From the NCBI RefSeq assembly GCF_024347675.1, contig NZ_AP024881.1, positions 372,001 through 436,000 of the forward strand: DNA of 64,000 nucleotides, written 5' to 3'. A program made the translations under genes and the position numbers. Source of the DNA: Vibrio ishigakensis (GTDB lineage: Bacteria; Pseudomonadota; Gammaproteobacteria; Enterobacterales; Vibrionaceae). The notes under the pieces were generated by a model. That model did no database searches and was not told the origin of the DNA. It worked only from the letters and a program-made list of their open reading frames with translations. Shown piece by piece: positions 1 to 8,460 of this stretch. The first letter of the stretch is position 1. Each line of letters opens with the position of its first letter.

Positions 1-836
1 CGGACGCAGACAAGTATGGTGATGATCGCCGCTCACCAATCATCGAGCGTGCCGAGGCGCGCGCATTGACTGAGAAAGACCTGCTACCAAGCGAGCCAAT
101 TACGGTTGTGCTTTCTGAGAAGGGCTGGATCCGTCACGCCAAGGGCCATGAGGTGGATGCCTCAACCCTAAACTATAAGTCTGGTGATAAATACTTAGCT
201 TCTGCACGAGGTAAGAGTAATCAGCAAGCTGTGTTCCTCGGCTCTGATGGCCGAAGTTATGCCCTTGAATCTCATTCATTGCCGTCGGCGCGTAGTCAGG
301 GTGAACCTATTACGGGTCGCTTGAATATCTCTACTGGCACCACCATACGTCAAGTACTGATGGGCGAAGATGATCAGCTATGGCTAGTGGGCTCTGATGC
401 TGGCTATGGGTTTGTGTGTAAGGGCAATGACCTAGTATCGAAAAACCGTAGTGGTAAAGCGCTAGTGAATCTTCCGCAGGGTGCTGAGATCATGCAACCG
501 AGCCAGATTGCTGATCTAGATCAAGATGAGATTCTTGCCATCACTAACCAAGGCCGCATGTTGATGTTCCCTATTAAAGACCTGCCACAGCTTGGTAAAG
601 GCAAGGGTAACAAGATCATTAATATCCCATCGGCTAAGGCTAAGTCTCGTGAAGAGGTACTGTCTCATCTAGCGGTCGTTCCTGCTGGGGCTTCTATTAC
701 TCTGTTTGCAGGAAAACGTAAGCTAGGCTTGAAACCTTCAGACCTAGAGAATTTCCGTGGTGAACGTGGCCGTCGAGGCTCTATGCTACCAAGGGGTCTA
801 CAGCGTGTAACCGCTATAGATATAGACCAAGAGTAA
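1..836 (+). CDS. parC: DNA topoisomerase IV subunit A, C-terminal part (5' end outside window)
   Basis: This is the C-terminal part of ParC, the breakage-reunion subunit of topoisomerase IV, which decatenates daughter chromosomes together with ParE. The frame is open from base 3, reading DADKYGDDRRSPI, and ends with TAA at 834-836. A methionine-like start at base 66 (TTG) is internal, so the gene is truncated by the window edge. The visible residues form the ParC-type C-terminal beta-pinwheel that binds DNA, with repeated blades such as GSDGRSYAL and TNQGRMLMFPI. The active-site tyrosine domain lies upstream of the window. A strong terminator follows directly. Identification rests on overall similarity to gammaproteobacterial ParC. 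GyrA is less likely, because I see no gyrase-box-like motif and the end is short. Confidence 0.93.
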   Translation, partial: DADKYGDDRRSPIIERAEARALTEKDLLPSEPITVVLSEKGWIRHAKGHEVDASTLNYKSGDKYLASARGKSNQQAVFLGSDGRSYALESHSLPSARSQGEPITGRLNISTGTTIRQVLMGEDDQLWLVGSDAGYGFVCKGNDLVSKNRSGKALVNLPQGAEIMQPSQIADLDQDEILAITNQGRMLMFPIKDLPQLGKGKGNKIINIPSAKAKSREEVLSHLAVVPAGASITLFAGKRKLGLKPSDLENFRGERGRRGSMLPRGLQRVTAIDIDQE

Positions 837-840
837 AAAC

Positions 841-869
841 AAAAATGGAGCTAATCGGCTCCATTTTTT
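841..869. terminator. Bidirectional terminator between parC and degS
   Basis: An 11-bp perfect stem (841-851 pairs with 858-868, six-base loop) is flanked by A-runs on one side and T-runs on the other. It can therefore end transcripts from parC on the plus strand and from degS on the minus strand. The degS stop codon lies inside the right arm. Confidence 0.85.
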
Positions 870-1941
870 ATTCCATTACGGTGCGAGTGTCTTCGCCTAC
901 CGTCACAGGGATAGTCACCTGTTTACCATCTCGAATCACTAAGATATTTACCTTAGCACCGGGTCTGGCATCAGTGATGGCGTCCATCACGTTCTCACGA
1001 TTATCTGCGGTTGTATCACCAATCTTCACAATAACATCTCGAGGCTTGATTCCGGCAACGTCAGCAGGGCCATCTTTTTCCACTCGAAGCACAACAATGC
1101 CACCGGTGAAGTTGCCTAACAGTAGGCGGTTAGTCATACGGCTAATATCTTGTCCATCCACCCCTATATAGCCACGGATTACGCGACCATCGGCGATGAT
1201 CTTACTCATGATCTTGCGAGCCAACTGAGATGGAATAGCAAAAGAGATACCATAGGTTTCAAGGTCAGTAGCCTGCTGGAAAGAGGCGGTATTGATACCC
1301 ACTAGCTCGCCTTGAGTATTTACCAAAGCGCCACCTGAGTTACCCTCGTTGATTGCTGCATCGGTCTGGATAAAGGCTTGTCTGCCATCACTGCTGATAG
1401 ACGAACGACCCGTTGCTGAGATAATGCCGAAGGTTGTGGTTTGGCCTAGGTTATACGGGTTACCGATAGCCAGTACTACATCACCGACTTTAGCTGTGTA
1501 GTCTGGATTTAGTGGGATAACCGGAAGATCAGGTAGGGATATCTGCAGCACCGCAATATCGGTTCTTTGATCTTGACCGATAAGCTGCGCGCTAGCGATG
1601 CGACCGTCTTGTAGTGCAACGATCACCTGATCGGCTTTAGCGATAACGTGGTAGTTGGTAATGATATAGCCTTTGTCATTCACGATTACCCCAGAGCCCA
1701 GTCCTTGAGTTTTAAGCTTGCTGCGGTCATCTTCTGAGTATTGGCGGCTATAGATGTTTACTACTGCAGGAGCGGCGCGACGTACAGCTGTGTTAAACGA
1801 GATAGGTGAATCTTGAGCAATTTCTATCTTGGCTGGTGCGTTATTTGGTAGGAGATTACTACGCAATTCGGGCACCACAGCGATAACCAAGGCAGCAGCG
1901 AACAATCCAAGTAGAGTGGAGCGTAATAAAAATTTAAACAT
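868..1941 (-). CDS. degS: Inner-membrane stress-sensor protease DegS
   Basis: DegS is the periplasmic, membrane-anchored serine protease that senses unfolded outer-membrane proteins through its PDZ domain and cuts the anti-sigma factor RseA, starting the sigmaE response. The 357-residue product matches the usual length of about 355. A single N-terminal hydrophobic anchor spans residues 5-23 and has no lipobox or clear cleavage site. The trypsin-like domain carries the triad His98 (TNYHV), Asp128 (TDIAVL) and Ser202 (GNSGG). One PDZ domain follows, from about residue 255 to the end. A single PDZ plus the anchor separates it from the two-PDZ DegQ encoded just upstream. The start at 1941 has only a weak ribosome binding site. 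The order degQ-degS is the same as in E. coli, but a terminator lies between them. Confidence 0.95.
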   Translation of the reverse strand: MFKFLLRSTLLGLFAAALVIAVVPELRSNLLPNNAPAKIEIAQDSPISFNTAVRRAAPAVVNIYSRQYSEDDRSKLKTQGLGSGVIVNDKGYIITNYHVIAKADQVIVALQDGRIASAQLIGQDQRTDIAVLQISLPDLPVIPLNPDYTAKVGDVVLAIGNPYNLGQTTTFGIISATGRSSISSDGRQAFIQTDAAINEGNSGGALVNTQGELVGINTASFQQATDLETYGISFAIPSQLARKIMSKIIADGRVIRGYIGVDGQDISRMTNRLLLGNFTGGIVVLRVEKDGPADVAGIKPRDVIVKIGDTTADNRENVMDAITDARPGAKVNILVIRDGKQVTIPVTVGEDTRTVME

Positions 1942-1989
1942 AAGTATCTCGACAAACCAGCGCGAGACTTAAGCATAACACTCTCTTTT

Positions 1990-2024
1990 AATTAAACAAA
2001 AGGGAAGCACCTCGGCTTCCCTTT
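1990..2024 (-). terminator. Terminator downstream of degQ
   Basis: On the minus strand a 10-bp stem (2015-2024 pairs with 1999-2008, six-base loop) is followed by a T-rich run ending around 1990. It lies between the degQ stop and the degS start. It should reduce read-through, so degS may depend partly on leaky termination or on its own promoter. Confidence 0.7.
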
Positions 2025-2044
2025 CCTATAAATGGCGTGAATGA

Positions 2045-3415
2045 TTATCTCACTACAATGACTATCTTACGGTCATCACGCTGTACGTTTAGCGCCAATA
2101 CGTCTCCAGCTTTTTCCACTACCTTGCGGAATTCGCCTAGATTAGAGACGCGCTGACGGTTCACACCAACAATAATGTCGCCAGCTTGCAGTTGATAGGA
2201 TTGAGCAGGAGAGCCCTCGGCTACCGAGGTGACCTTCACCCCTTTAGTCTCATCGCTCTTACTAGTGTTGCTCAGCTCAGCACCTGATAGCCCTTTGTGG
2301 ATCTGCTCAGCCTTGGCTTGCTGCATCTGAGATTCACCCAAGGTAACATCGAAGTCCTTCTTATCACCGTCACGGATAACGCCTAGAGTAATTTCCTTAC
2401 CCGCACCTAGAGTAGCTACTTTGGCGCGCAGTTCGCTGAAGGTGTTGATGCTCTTACCGTTTAGAGAAACGATAATATCGCCCGCTTGCAGACCCGCTTT
2501 CTCGGCAGCACTGTCAGGCATTACCTGATTGACGAATGCACCCTTGCTCGACTCGTAGCCTAGCGCTTCAGCAAGCTCGGATGTGATCTCTCCACCTTGA
2601 ACACCAAGCATGCCTCGCTTCACCTCACCATGTTGAATAATTTGATCGGTCAGGTTTTTCATCATATTGGAAGGAATGGCAAAGCCGATACCCACGTTAC
2701 CGCCATTAGGACCTAGGATGGCGGTGTTAATACCGATTAGCTCGCCATTTAGGTTTACCAGAGCACCACCAGAGTTACCGCTGTTGATAGCCGCATCGGT
2801 TTGAATAAAGTTTTCTAGATTCTCAAGGTTTAGGCCGCTGCGGCCAAGGGCTGAGACAATACCTGAGGTAACGGTTTGCCCTAGGCCAAACGGGTTGCCG
2901 ATGGCTACTGTAAAGTCACCCACGCGTAGCTTGTCTGAATCGGCGAGCTTAATCTGAGTCAGGTTCTTAACCTTCTTCTCTAGCTTGAGAAGAGCAACGT
3001 CGGTCATCTGGTCGCCGCCTACTAGCTCAGCGTCGTATTCACGACCATCAGTAAGCTGAACTTTGATGGTATTAGCACCATTGATTACGTGGTAGTTGGT
3101 AACGATATAGCCCTTATCGGCATCGATAATAACGCCTGAGCCTAGCCCTCTAAATGGACGCTCGCGGACTTGGTCTGCTGGGAATTCATCGCCGAAGAAG
3201 AAGCGAAAGCTCTCTGGGATTCGTTGTCTTGAAACTTGGGTGCCCTCGACAGCAATGCTGACAACGGCAGGGGAAACTTGCTCTAGCATAGGCGCTAGAC
3301 TAGGTAATGCTTGCCCTTCTACTTGAGTAGGCAAAGCGGCACTGGCATGCAGCGGCGTGATGATTGAACTTAAGCTTAAAGCAACGACTGATAGAGCCAG
3401 CAAAGGTTTTTTCAT
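2045..3415 (-). CDS. degQ: Periplasmic serine endoprotease DegQ (Do/HtrA family)
   Basis: This is a periplasmic HtrA-family protease and chaperone that degrades misfolded envelope proteins. It starts with a Sec signal peptide ending near ASA (about residues 1-26). The trypsin-like domain has His109 (TNYHV), Asp139 (TDVALL) and Ser215 (GNSGG), and two PDZ domains follow (about 255-345 and 365-456). The length of 456 residues and the context next to degS fit DegQ better than DegP, which is longer in its LA loop, although vibrios often carry only this one and it may do both jobs. Two ATGs occur in tandem (3418 and 3415). The second is chosen because AGGAG at 3422-3426 is six bases from it but only three from the first. 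A sigmaE-like promoter precedes the gene at 3491-3518. Confidence 0.93.
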   Translation of the reverse strand: MKKPLLALSVVALSLSSIITPLHASAALPTQVEGQALPSLAPMLEQVSPAVVSIAVEGTQVSRQRIPESFRFFFGDEFPADQVRERPFRGLGSGVIIDADKGYIVTNYHVINGANTIKVQLTDGREYDAELVGGDQMTDVALLKLEKKVKNLTQIKLADSDKLRVGDFTVAIGNPFGLGQTVTSGIVSALGRSGLNLENLENFIQTDAAINSGNSGGALVNLNGELIGINTAILGPNGGNVGIGFAIPSNMMKNLTDQIIQHGEVKRGMLGVQGGEITSELAEALGYESSKGAFVNQVMPDSAAEKAGLQAGDIIVSLNGKSINTFSELRAKVATLGAGKEITLGVIRDGDKKDFDVTLGESQMQQAKAEQIHKGLSGAELSNTSKSDETKGVKVTSVAEGSPAQSYQLQAGDIIVGVNRQRVSNLGEFRKVVEKAGDVLALNVQRDDRKIVIVVR

Positions 3416-3490
3416 CATAAACTCCTTTCACGATTAAACCTCGAATCGCCCGAAAAGTGATTCAAAAGGGCACTAAGGTGTACGAAGAAA

Positions 3491-3518
3491 TATGACACAA
3501 AAAACCAGTGCCAGTTCC
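3491..3518 (-). promoter_or_regulatory. Candidate sigmaE promoter of degQ
   Basis: Read on the minus strand, GGAACTG (3518-3512) is followed by a 16-base spacer and TCATA (3495-3491). The sigmaE consensus is GGAACTT, about 16 bases, then TCAAA or TCTGA. It would start transcription about 65 bases before the degQ start codon. No experimental support is available from the sequence alone. Confidence 0.55.
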
Positions 3519-3576
3519 ATTTTTACTTAACTTTTTGACGCTTGAAGCATCAATCTAAAGTTGCACAAAAGTTAGC

Positions 3577-4008
3577 CTAGGTGGCTTTTACTGCTTCAGG
3601 TGCTTTTAAAATTACCTTTTCTTCTTCCTTCAACATGCCTGTTGCGCCGTTGGCATAGTCTTTTGGTTGAGCATCCGCTTCAGGCTTAGATGTATCGTCT
3701 TGCTTGGCTTCGATGCGCTTAGCAAACGGGTTATCTTGCTCTGGAAGGTTTGGCAGTAGGTCGTTTGAGGTCTTCGCCATATGCTCATAAAGCTTGCGAT
3801 ACTCTTTGCCCAGGTTGTCTAGCATGTTCGCCGTTTCAGAGAAGTGATCGTTGAGATCTTGGCGCTGTTGTTCGAGCTCGAACTTAGAGGTTTCTAGCTC
3901 TTTTTGAAGCTCTTTTTGCTTCTGATATTGTGGGGTAGTAATGCGAGAAATGATAATTCCGATGATGATTCCCGCGAATAGGCCGATGATTGCATAAATC
4001 CAAGGCAT
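3577..4008 (-). CDS. zapG: Z-ring-associated protein ZapG (YhcB, DUF1043)
   Basis: ZapG/YhcB is a small inner-membrane protein linked to cell division and envelope synthesis in gammaproteobacteria. The 143-residue product has one N-terminal transmembrane helix (about residues 3-21, rich in Gly and Ile) and a long charged coiled coil (about 28-85, many E, K, Q and L heptads). The family motif around NLGKEYRKLYEHMAKTS is present, followed by a low-complexity Lys/Glu/Ala tail. The start at 4008 has AAGGAA seven bases upstream. It is divergent from zapE, and about 120 bp between the two starts must hold both promoters. The position between degQ and zapE is as in E. coli. Confidence 0.9.
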   Translation of the reverse strand: MPWIYAIIGLFAGIIIGIIISRITTPQYQKQKELQKELETSKFELEQQRQDLNDHFSETANMLDNLGKEYRKLYEHMAKTSNDLLPNLPEQDNPFAKRIEAKQDDTSKPEADAQPKDYANGATGMLKEEEKVILKAPEAVKAT

Positions 4009-4128
4009 AGTCGTTCCTTTTATTATTTTGTTAACAACTGAGTTACCGTGCGCTTACACCTTAACCCACCTCATGTTACTATGAGAAGCCCTACCAATAA
4101 AGAACCCAGTCTTCACTTATTGATACCT

Positions 4129-5238
4129 ATGACACCTTTACAAAAATACCAACAAGACATAGACATTCATGGTTTTCAGTATGACTCTGAACAATATAAA
4201 GCAGTTGAGGCTTTTGAACACCTTTATCAACGCTTTGTTACCTTTCAACATAGCAGACCTGAAAAGCCAACGGGGTGGAAGGCTTGGTTCAGTAAGCCAG
4301 AACCAATAGAAGCGCCACAGGGATTATACGTCTGGGGTGGGGTAGGTAGGGGCAAAACCTATTTGATGGATAGCTTTTATGATCTCTTGCCGACTAAGCG
4401 AAAGGTGCGGATGCACTTTCACCGCTTTATGTATCGTGTACACGATGAATTAAAGGCACTAGATAAGCAGAGTGATCCGCTTGAGGTAGTTGCCGATAGA
4501 TTTAAGCAAGAGACAGACGTTATCTGCTTTGACGAGTTTTTTGTGTCGGATATCACTGATGCCATGTTGCTTGGTACTTTATTCCAAGCTCTGTTTGCTC
4601 GAAACATTATGCTAGTGGCAACCTCGAATATTCCTCCGCATCTCTTGTATCGTAATGGTCTGCAACGTGCGCGCTTTCTTCCTGCTATTGCGCTTATTGA
4701 AAAGAACTGCGTTATTCATGAGCTCGACAGTGAGAATGACTTTAGGATGCGCACCTTGGAGCAGGCGGAGCTTTATCATCATCCATTAGATAAGGTGGCT
4801 GGTGAAAACCTCGAGCGCTACTTCAAGCAGCTTAGTGCCATTGAGGTAGAAGAGGGCAATGCCTGGAATCAGATAGAGGTGAATCATCGCCTTATCGACA
4901 TCAACAAGGCATATAACGGTGTATTGATGGCGAGCTTCGCAGAGCTCTGTCAGACCACTCGCAGCCAGAATGACTATATAGAGATTTCGCGTGAGTATCA
5001 CACTGTGCTGCTTAGCGAACTTCCTCAGATAGACAGCAACAACGATGATGCAGCAAGGCGCTTTATCGCTTTGGTGGATGAGTTCTACGAGCGGAACGTG
5101 TGCTTGATAATTTCGGCGGCTGTACCGTTAAACGAATTGTATGTCGGTGAAAGATTGAGCTTTGAGTTTCAGCGTTGTGAATCGCGCCTGACTGAGATGC
5201 AAAGTCAAGACTACCTCAGCCGTGAACACCTTGCGTAG
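4129..5238 (+). CDS. zapE: Cell division ATPase ZapE (AFG1-like)
   Basis: ZapE is an AFG1-type P-loop ATPase that joins the Z-ring late in division and, in E. coli, affects Z-ring stability under low oxygen or heat. Numbered from this start (369 residues), the Walker A motif is GGVGRGKT at 70-77 and the Walker B is VICFDEF with Asp135/Glu136. The LATSNIPP sensor-like segment lies further on. The frame is open upstream to an ATG at 4048, but the extra 27 residues do not resemble the family. Homologues begin close to MTPLQKY, so 4129 is preferred although its ribosome binding site is weak. Whether the longer form is made cannot be decided here. Confidence 0.9.
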   Translation: MTPLQKYQQDIDIHGFQYDSEQYKAVEAFEHLYQRFVTFQHSRPEKPTGWKAWFSKPEPIEAPQGLYVWGGVGRGKTYLMDSFYDLLPTKRKVRMHFHRFMYRVHDELKALDKQSDPLEVVADRFKQETDVICFDEFFVSDITDAMLLGTLFQALFARNIMLVATSNIPPHLLYRNGLQRARFLPAIALIEKNCVIHELDSENDFRMRTLEQAELYHHPLDKVAGENLERYFKQLSAIEVEEGNAWNQIEVNHRLIDINKAYNGVLMASFAELCQTTRSQNDYIEISREYHTVLLSELPQIDSNNDDAARRFIALVDEFYERNVCLIISAAVPLNELYVGERLSFEFQRCESRLTEMQSQDYLSREHLA

Positions 5239-5284
5239 CAGGGGAAAGGTGTAAAAATAACGGTCAAAAAAGTCTCAAAGAGGA

Positions 5285-5312
5285 TTGCGTTTTAACCGCA
5301 CACGGGTATAAT
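5285..5312 (+). promoter_or_regulatory. Sigma70 promoter of rplM-rpsI
   Basis: TTGCGT at 5285-5290 and a perfect TATAAT at 5307-5312 are separated by 16 bases. Predicted transcription starts about 140 bases before the rplM start codon, giving a long leader. Confidence 0.75.
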
Positions 5313-5407
5313 CTTGCGACCCACCGTTACTGCGGGTGATTTTCTTCACAGAAATTACCGAAGAGTGCCACCACTCGAAGGGGTGATGAATGGGCTCTTA
5401 GACAGTG

Positions 5408-5435
5408 GGAGCATAAGCTCCTTTTAGTTTAATTT
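5408..5435 (+). promoter_or_regulatory. Terminator-like hairpin in the rplM leader
   Basis: GGAGC (5408-5412), loop ATAA and GCTCC (5417-5421) are followed by TTTTAGTTTAATTTTT, ending only about 25 bases before the rplM start codon. In form it is a short intrinsic terminator placed inside a ribosomal-protein leader. It may be an attenuator or part of the structure that L13 binds for autogenous control, which is known for E. coli rplM. The role is inferred. Confidence 0.45.
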
Positions 5436-5458
5436 TTAAATAACGGGTTATTATTAGC

Positions 5459-5887
5459 ATGAAAACTTTCGTTGCTAAACCAGAAACTGTAAAACGCGAC
5501 TGGTACGTTGTAGACGCTGAAGGTAAAACTCTTGGCCGTCTAGCAAGTGAAATTGCATCTCGCCTACGTGGCAAACATAAAGCTGAATACACTCCTCACG
5601 TTGACACTGGTGATTACATCATCGTTATCAACGCTGAGAAAGTTACTGTAACTGGTAACAAAGCTGCAGGTAAAACTTACTACCGTCACTCTGAATTCCC
5701 AGGTGGTCTTAAATCAATCACTTTTGACAAGCTGATTGAGCGTAAGCCTGAGATGGTTATCGAACTAGCGGTTAAAGGTATGCTACCACGTGGTCCTCTA
5801 GGCCGTGCTATGTACCGTAAGCTAAAAGTTTACGCTGGCGCTGAGCACAACCATGTTGCTCAACAACCACAAGTACTAGACATCTAA
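5459..5887 (+). CDS. rplM: 50S ribosomal protein L13
   Basis: L13 is an early-assembly protein of the large ribosomal subunit that binds 23S rRNA. The 142-residue product has the exact E. coli length and carries typical L13 segments such as [16 protein letters not shown] near the N-terminus and [22 protein letters not shown] near the C-terminus. It is the first gene of a two-gene operon with rpsI, whose start lies 15 bases after the rplM stop. A promoter and a structured leader precede it. E. coli L13 represses its own operon through the leader, and the same may hold here. Confidence 0.98.
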   Translation: MKTFVAKPETVKRDWYVVDAEGKTLGRLASEIASRLRGKHKAEYTPHVDTGDYIIVINAEKVTVTGNKAAGKTYYRHSEFPGGLKSITFDKLIERKPEMVIELAVKGMLPRGPLGRAMYRKLKVYAGAEHNHVAQQPQVLDI

Positions 5888-5902
5888 TTGGGGATTATGA
5901 AA

Positions 5903-6295
5903 ATGGCAGAGAATCAATACTACGGCACTGGCCGTCGCAAAAGCTCAGCTGCTCGTGTTTTCATCAAACCGGGCGCTGGTAACATCGTAATCAACAAGCG
6001 TAGCCTTGATGAGTACTTCGGTCGTGAAACTTCTCGCATGGTTGTTCGTCAGCCTCTAGAGCTAGTTGAAATGACTGAGAAGCTAGACCTATACATCACT
6101 GTTTCTGGTGGTGGTATCTCTGGTCAAGCTGGTGCTATCCGTCACGGCATCACTCGCGCTCTTATGGAGTACGATGAGTCTCTACGTCCTGCTCTACGTG
6201 CAGCTGGTTACGTTACTCGTGACGCTCGTCGCGTTGAACGTAAGAAAGTTGGTCTACGTAAAGCACGTCGTCGTCCACAATTCTCGAAGCGTTAA
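5903..6295 (+). CDS. rpsI: 30S ribosomal protein S9
   Basis: S9 is a small-subunit protein whose C-terminal tail reaches the P-site tRNA. The 130-residue product starts [15 protein letters not shown] and ends in the expected basic tail RRRPQFSKR. An earlier in-frame TTG at 5888 would add five residues but leaves no proper ribosome binding site. The ATG at 5903 has GGGGA upstream and gives the family length. It is co-transcribed with rplM and followed by a terminator at 6347. Confidence 0.97.
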   Translation: MAENQYYGTGRRKSSAARVFIKPGAGNIVINKRSLDEYFGRETSRMVVRQPLELVEMTEKLDLYITVSGGGISGQAGAIRHGITRALMEYDESLRPALRAAGYVTRDARRVERKKVGLRKARRRPQFSKR

Positions 6296-6346
6296 TCTTT
6301 CTTTTACAGAAAGAGCAATGCTCCAGTTTTATGCTGGAATTGTGTC

Positions 6347-6384
6347 AAAAAAGCTCGGTTTTATACCGGGCTTTTTGTTTTTTT
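6347..6384 (+). terminator. Terminator of the rplM-rpsI operon
   Basis: A seven-bp stem, GCTCGGT (6353-6359) with ACCGGGC (6365-6371, including one G-U pair), is preceded by an A-run and followed by TTTTTGTTTTTTT. Confidence 0.85.
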
Positions 6385-6607
6385 GCTCTCCAAAAACTCC
6401 TTATCTGATAACCGCTTCTATCCCCTCGCTGTCACTTTTATCCTTTTTGTGACCTGTGCTCTGATTTTGTTTACATATGTTGTAAAAAAGTAGCTTTATC
6501 TTGTCTTAAAGTAGCGCTTTCTTTATCATTTCCCACCATAAAAATAGAAATATCTAGCTCTGTTAATGGAGTAGTTTTGTCCTAAGGAGCAAATGGGAGA
6601 ATGTTGG
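6385..6607 (+). other. Intergenic region upstream of petA
   Basis: There is no gene in this stretch. It is AT-rich and must hold the petABC promoter, but I see no hexamer pair close to consensus. A weak option is TTGTCT near 6500 with TTATCA about 17 bases later. A short imperfect dyad, TTTACA with TTGTAAA, lies near 6470-6487 and could be a regulator site. Two candidate ribosome binding sites for petA lie at its right end. Confidence 0.4.
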
Positions 6608-7198
6608 ATGAGCAATGCGCCGCTAAATAATGGACGCCGCAAGTTTCTGACCGCCACTACAGCAGTAGTTGGTGGCTTGGGAGCAGCTGCAGTGGCCGTA
6701 CCCTTTATAAAATCTTGGAATCCAAGTGCTCGAGCTAAGTCCGCGGGTGCCCCAGTAGAGTTTGACATCAGCAAGCTTGAAGAAGGCCAAATGGCTCGTG
6801 TTATTTGGCGTGGCCAACCGGTATGGGTGGTTCGCCGTGGTGAGTCAACGCTCACCGAACTCGGAAAGATCGAAGGTCAACTTCGTGACCCGAACTCAGT
6901 CGAAGAACAGCAACCTTCTTATGCTCAAAATCCTTACCGTTCTTTGAAGCCTGAAATCTTTGTTGCCGTGGGTCTATGTACGCACCTAGGTTGTTCACCA
7001 ACATACTTGCCGAATAGCTTTGGCGAGCAGGTGAGCGGTCTTAGGTCTGGATTCTTCTGTCCTTGCCACGGTTCGAAATTTGATATGGCAGGCCGTGTAT
7101 TCCAAGGCGTTCCAGCTCCGTATAACCTAGCAGTTCCGCCACATATGTATCTGGATGATAACTTGCTGTTGATCGGCGAAGATGAAGGAGAAGCGTAA
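6608..7198 (+). CDS. petA: Ubiquinol-cytochrome c reductase, Rieske iron-sulfur subunit
   Basis: This is the Rieske [2Fe-2S] protein of the bc1 complex, which takes the first electron from ubiquinol. Numbered from this start (196 residues), the N-terminus carries a twin-arginine signal (GRRKFLT) followed by a hydrophobic anchor. The cluster motifs are CTHLGC (Cys124, His126, Cys129) and CPCHGS (Cys151, Cys153, His154). An in-frame ATG at 6593 would add five residues, but AAGGAG there is only three bases away. The ATG at 6608 has GGGAGA at a normal distance, and homologues start MSNAPLN. The stop overlaps the petB start by one base (TAATG), implying coupled translation. Confidence 0.96.
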   Translation: MSNAPLNNGRRKFLTATTAVVGGLGAAAVAVPFIKSWNPSARAKSAGAPVEFDISKLEEGQMARVIWRGQPVWVVRRGESTLTELGKIEGQLRDPNSVEEQQPSYAQNPYRSLKPEIFVAVGLCTHLGCSPTYLPNSFGEQVSGLRSGFFCPCHGSKFDMAGRVFQGVPAPYNLAVPPHMYLDDNLLLIGEDEGEA

Positions 7199-8460
7199 TG
7201 GAGGCTTTACTCGGCTGGATTGAGAAGCGCATCCCGGCAATGAATGCTTATCGCAAGCACATGTCGGAATACCCTCAACCAAAAAACTCTAACTTTTGGT
7301 ACATCTTTGGTGCCTTGGCGATGTTGGTTCTTGTTAACCAGATCGTTACAGGTATCTGGCTAACCATGAACTATGTTCCTTCGGCTGAAGGCGCATTCGC
7401 ATCGGTTGAATACATCATGCGTGACGTAGAGTACGGTTGGCTACTGCGTTATATGCACTCAACGGGCGCATCTTTCTTCTTTATCGTTGTTTATCTGCAC
7501 ATGTTCCGTGGTCTTATCTACGGTTCTTATCAGAAGCCGCGTGAGCTAGTTTGGCTATTCGGTATGCTTCTGTTCGTAGTGCTAATGGCTGAAGCTTTCA
7601 TGGGCTACATGCTTCCTTGGGGACAGATGTCTTACTGGGGTGCTCAGGTAATCATTGGTCTGTTTGGTGCTATCCCGGTAATCGGTGATGACCTAACCCT
7701 ATGGATCCGTGGTGACTATGTAATCTCAGGTGCGACTCTAAACCGCTTCTTTGCGCTACACGTAATCGCACTTCCAATCGTGTTACTACTGCTTGTTGCT
7801 CTGCACATCCTAGCGCTGCACGAAGTAGGTTCAAACAACCCAGACGGTATCGACACTAAACTGCCAAAAGGCACTATGGGTGACGACTACGAGCCTGAAT
7901 TCAAGTTCCACGAAGACTACAGCAAGAAATACGACATTATCGATTCTATGCCGTTCCACCCATATGGAACCCTGAAGGATCTCTTCTATGTCGGTGTATT
8001 CTTGTTGTTCTTTAGTTATGTGCTGTTCTTTGCACCGGCTATGGGTGGATTCTTCCTTGAGCCGCCAAACTTTGAAGTGGCTAACCCACTGAAAACGCCT
8101 GAACACATCGCACCTGTTTGGTACTTCTCTCCAAACTACGCAATCCTGCGTGCGATCCCTGACAAGCTGATTGGTTTCGTCTTCTTTGGTGGTTCGATTG
8201 TGGTTCTATTCCTACTGCCGTGGATTGACCGTTGTAACGTTCGCTCGTTCCGCTACCGTAGCAAGATCCACCTAATCAACCTCATTCAGTTCACCATCTC
8301 ATTTGTGGGTCTGGGTGTACTTGGTACCTTGCCAGCAACAGAGCTGTATACCAACCTGTCGCGCTTGTTCAGCCTAGGTTACTTCATGTTCTTCGTAGTG
8401 CTGTTTATCTACAGTAAGAACGAAAAGACTAAGACACTACCGACAAGGGTTACTAAATAA
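7198..8460 (+). CDS. petB: Ubiquinol-cytochrome c reductase, cytochrome b
   Basis: Cytochrome b holds the two haem b groups and the quinone sites Qo and Qi of the bc1 complex in the inner membrane. The 420-residue product has about eight transmembrane helices. The likely haem ligands are His87 and His101 in helix B and His188 and His203 in helix D. The Qo-site motif appears as PPNFEVANPLKTPEHIAPVW (family PEWY replaced in form by PVWY) near residue 300. It overlaps both neighbours by one base (TAATG junctions), so petABC is one translationally coupled operon. Confidence 0.96.
   Translation: MEALLGWIEKRIPAMNAYRKHMSEYPQPKNSNFWYIFGALAMLVLVNQIVTGIWLTMNYVPSAEGAFASVEYIMRDVEYGWLLRYMHSTGASFFFIVVYLHMFRGLIYGSYQKPRELVWLFGMLLFVVLMAEAFMGYMLPWGQMSYWGAQVIIGLFGAIPVIGDDLTLWIRGDYVISGATLNRFFALHVIALPIVLLLLVALHILALHEVGSNNPDGIDTKLPKGTMGDDYEPEFKFHEDYSKKYDIIDSMPFHPYGTLKDLFYVGVFLLFFSYVLFFAPAMGGFFLEPPNFEVANPLKTPEHIAPVWYFSPNYAILRAIPDKLIGFVFFGGSIVVLFLLPWIDRCNVRSFRYRSKIHLINLIQFTISFVGLGVLGTLPATELYTNLSRLFSLGYFMFFVVLFIYSKNEKTKTLPTRVTK

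Noticed and set aside
845-1171. A 108-codon plus-strand frame over the end of degS
   Set aside because: It starts inside the parC-degS terminator and runs opposite the conserved PDZ domain of degS.
4048-4128. Extra 27 N-terminal codons for zapE
   Set aside because: The residues do not resemble the family, and known homologues start near MTPLQKY. The shorter form was reported.
7198-8460. Fifteen-residue spacing of the two helix D His residues in cytochrome b, seen as abnormal
   Set aside because: From memory, this spacing is normal for cytochrome b of many beta- and gammaproteobacteria, so it is not an anomaly.
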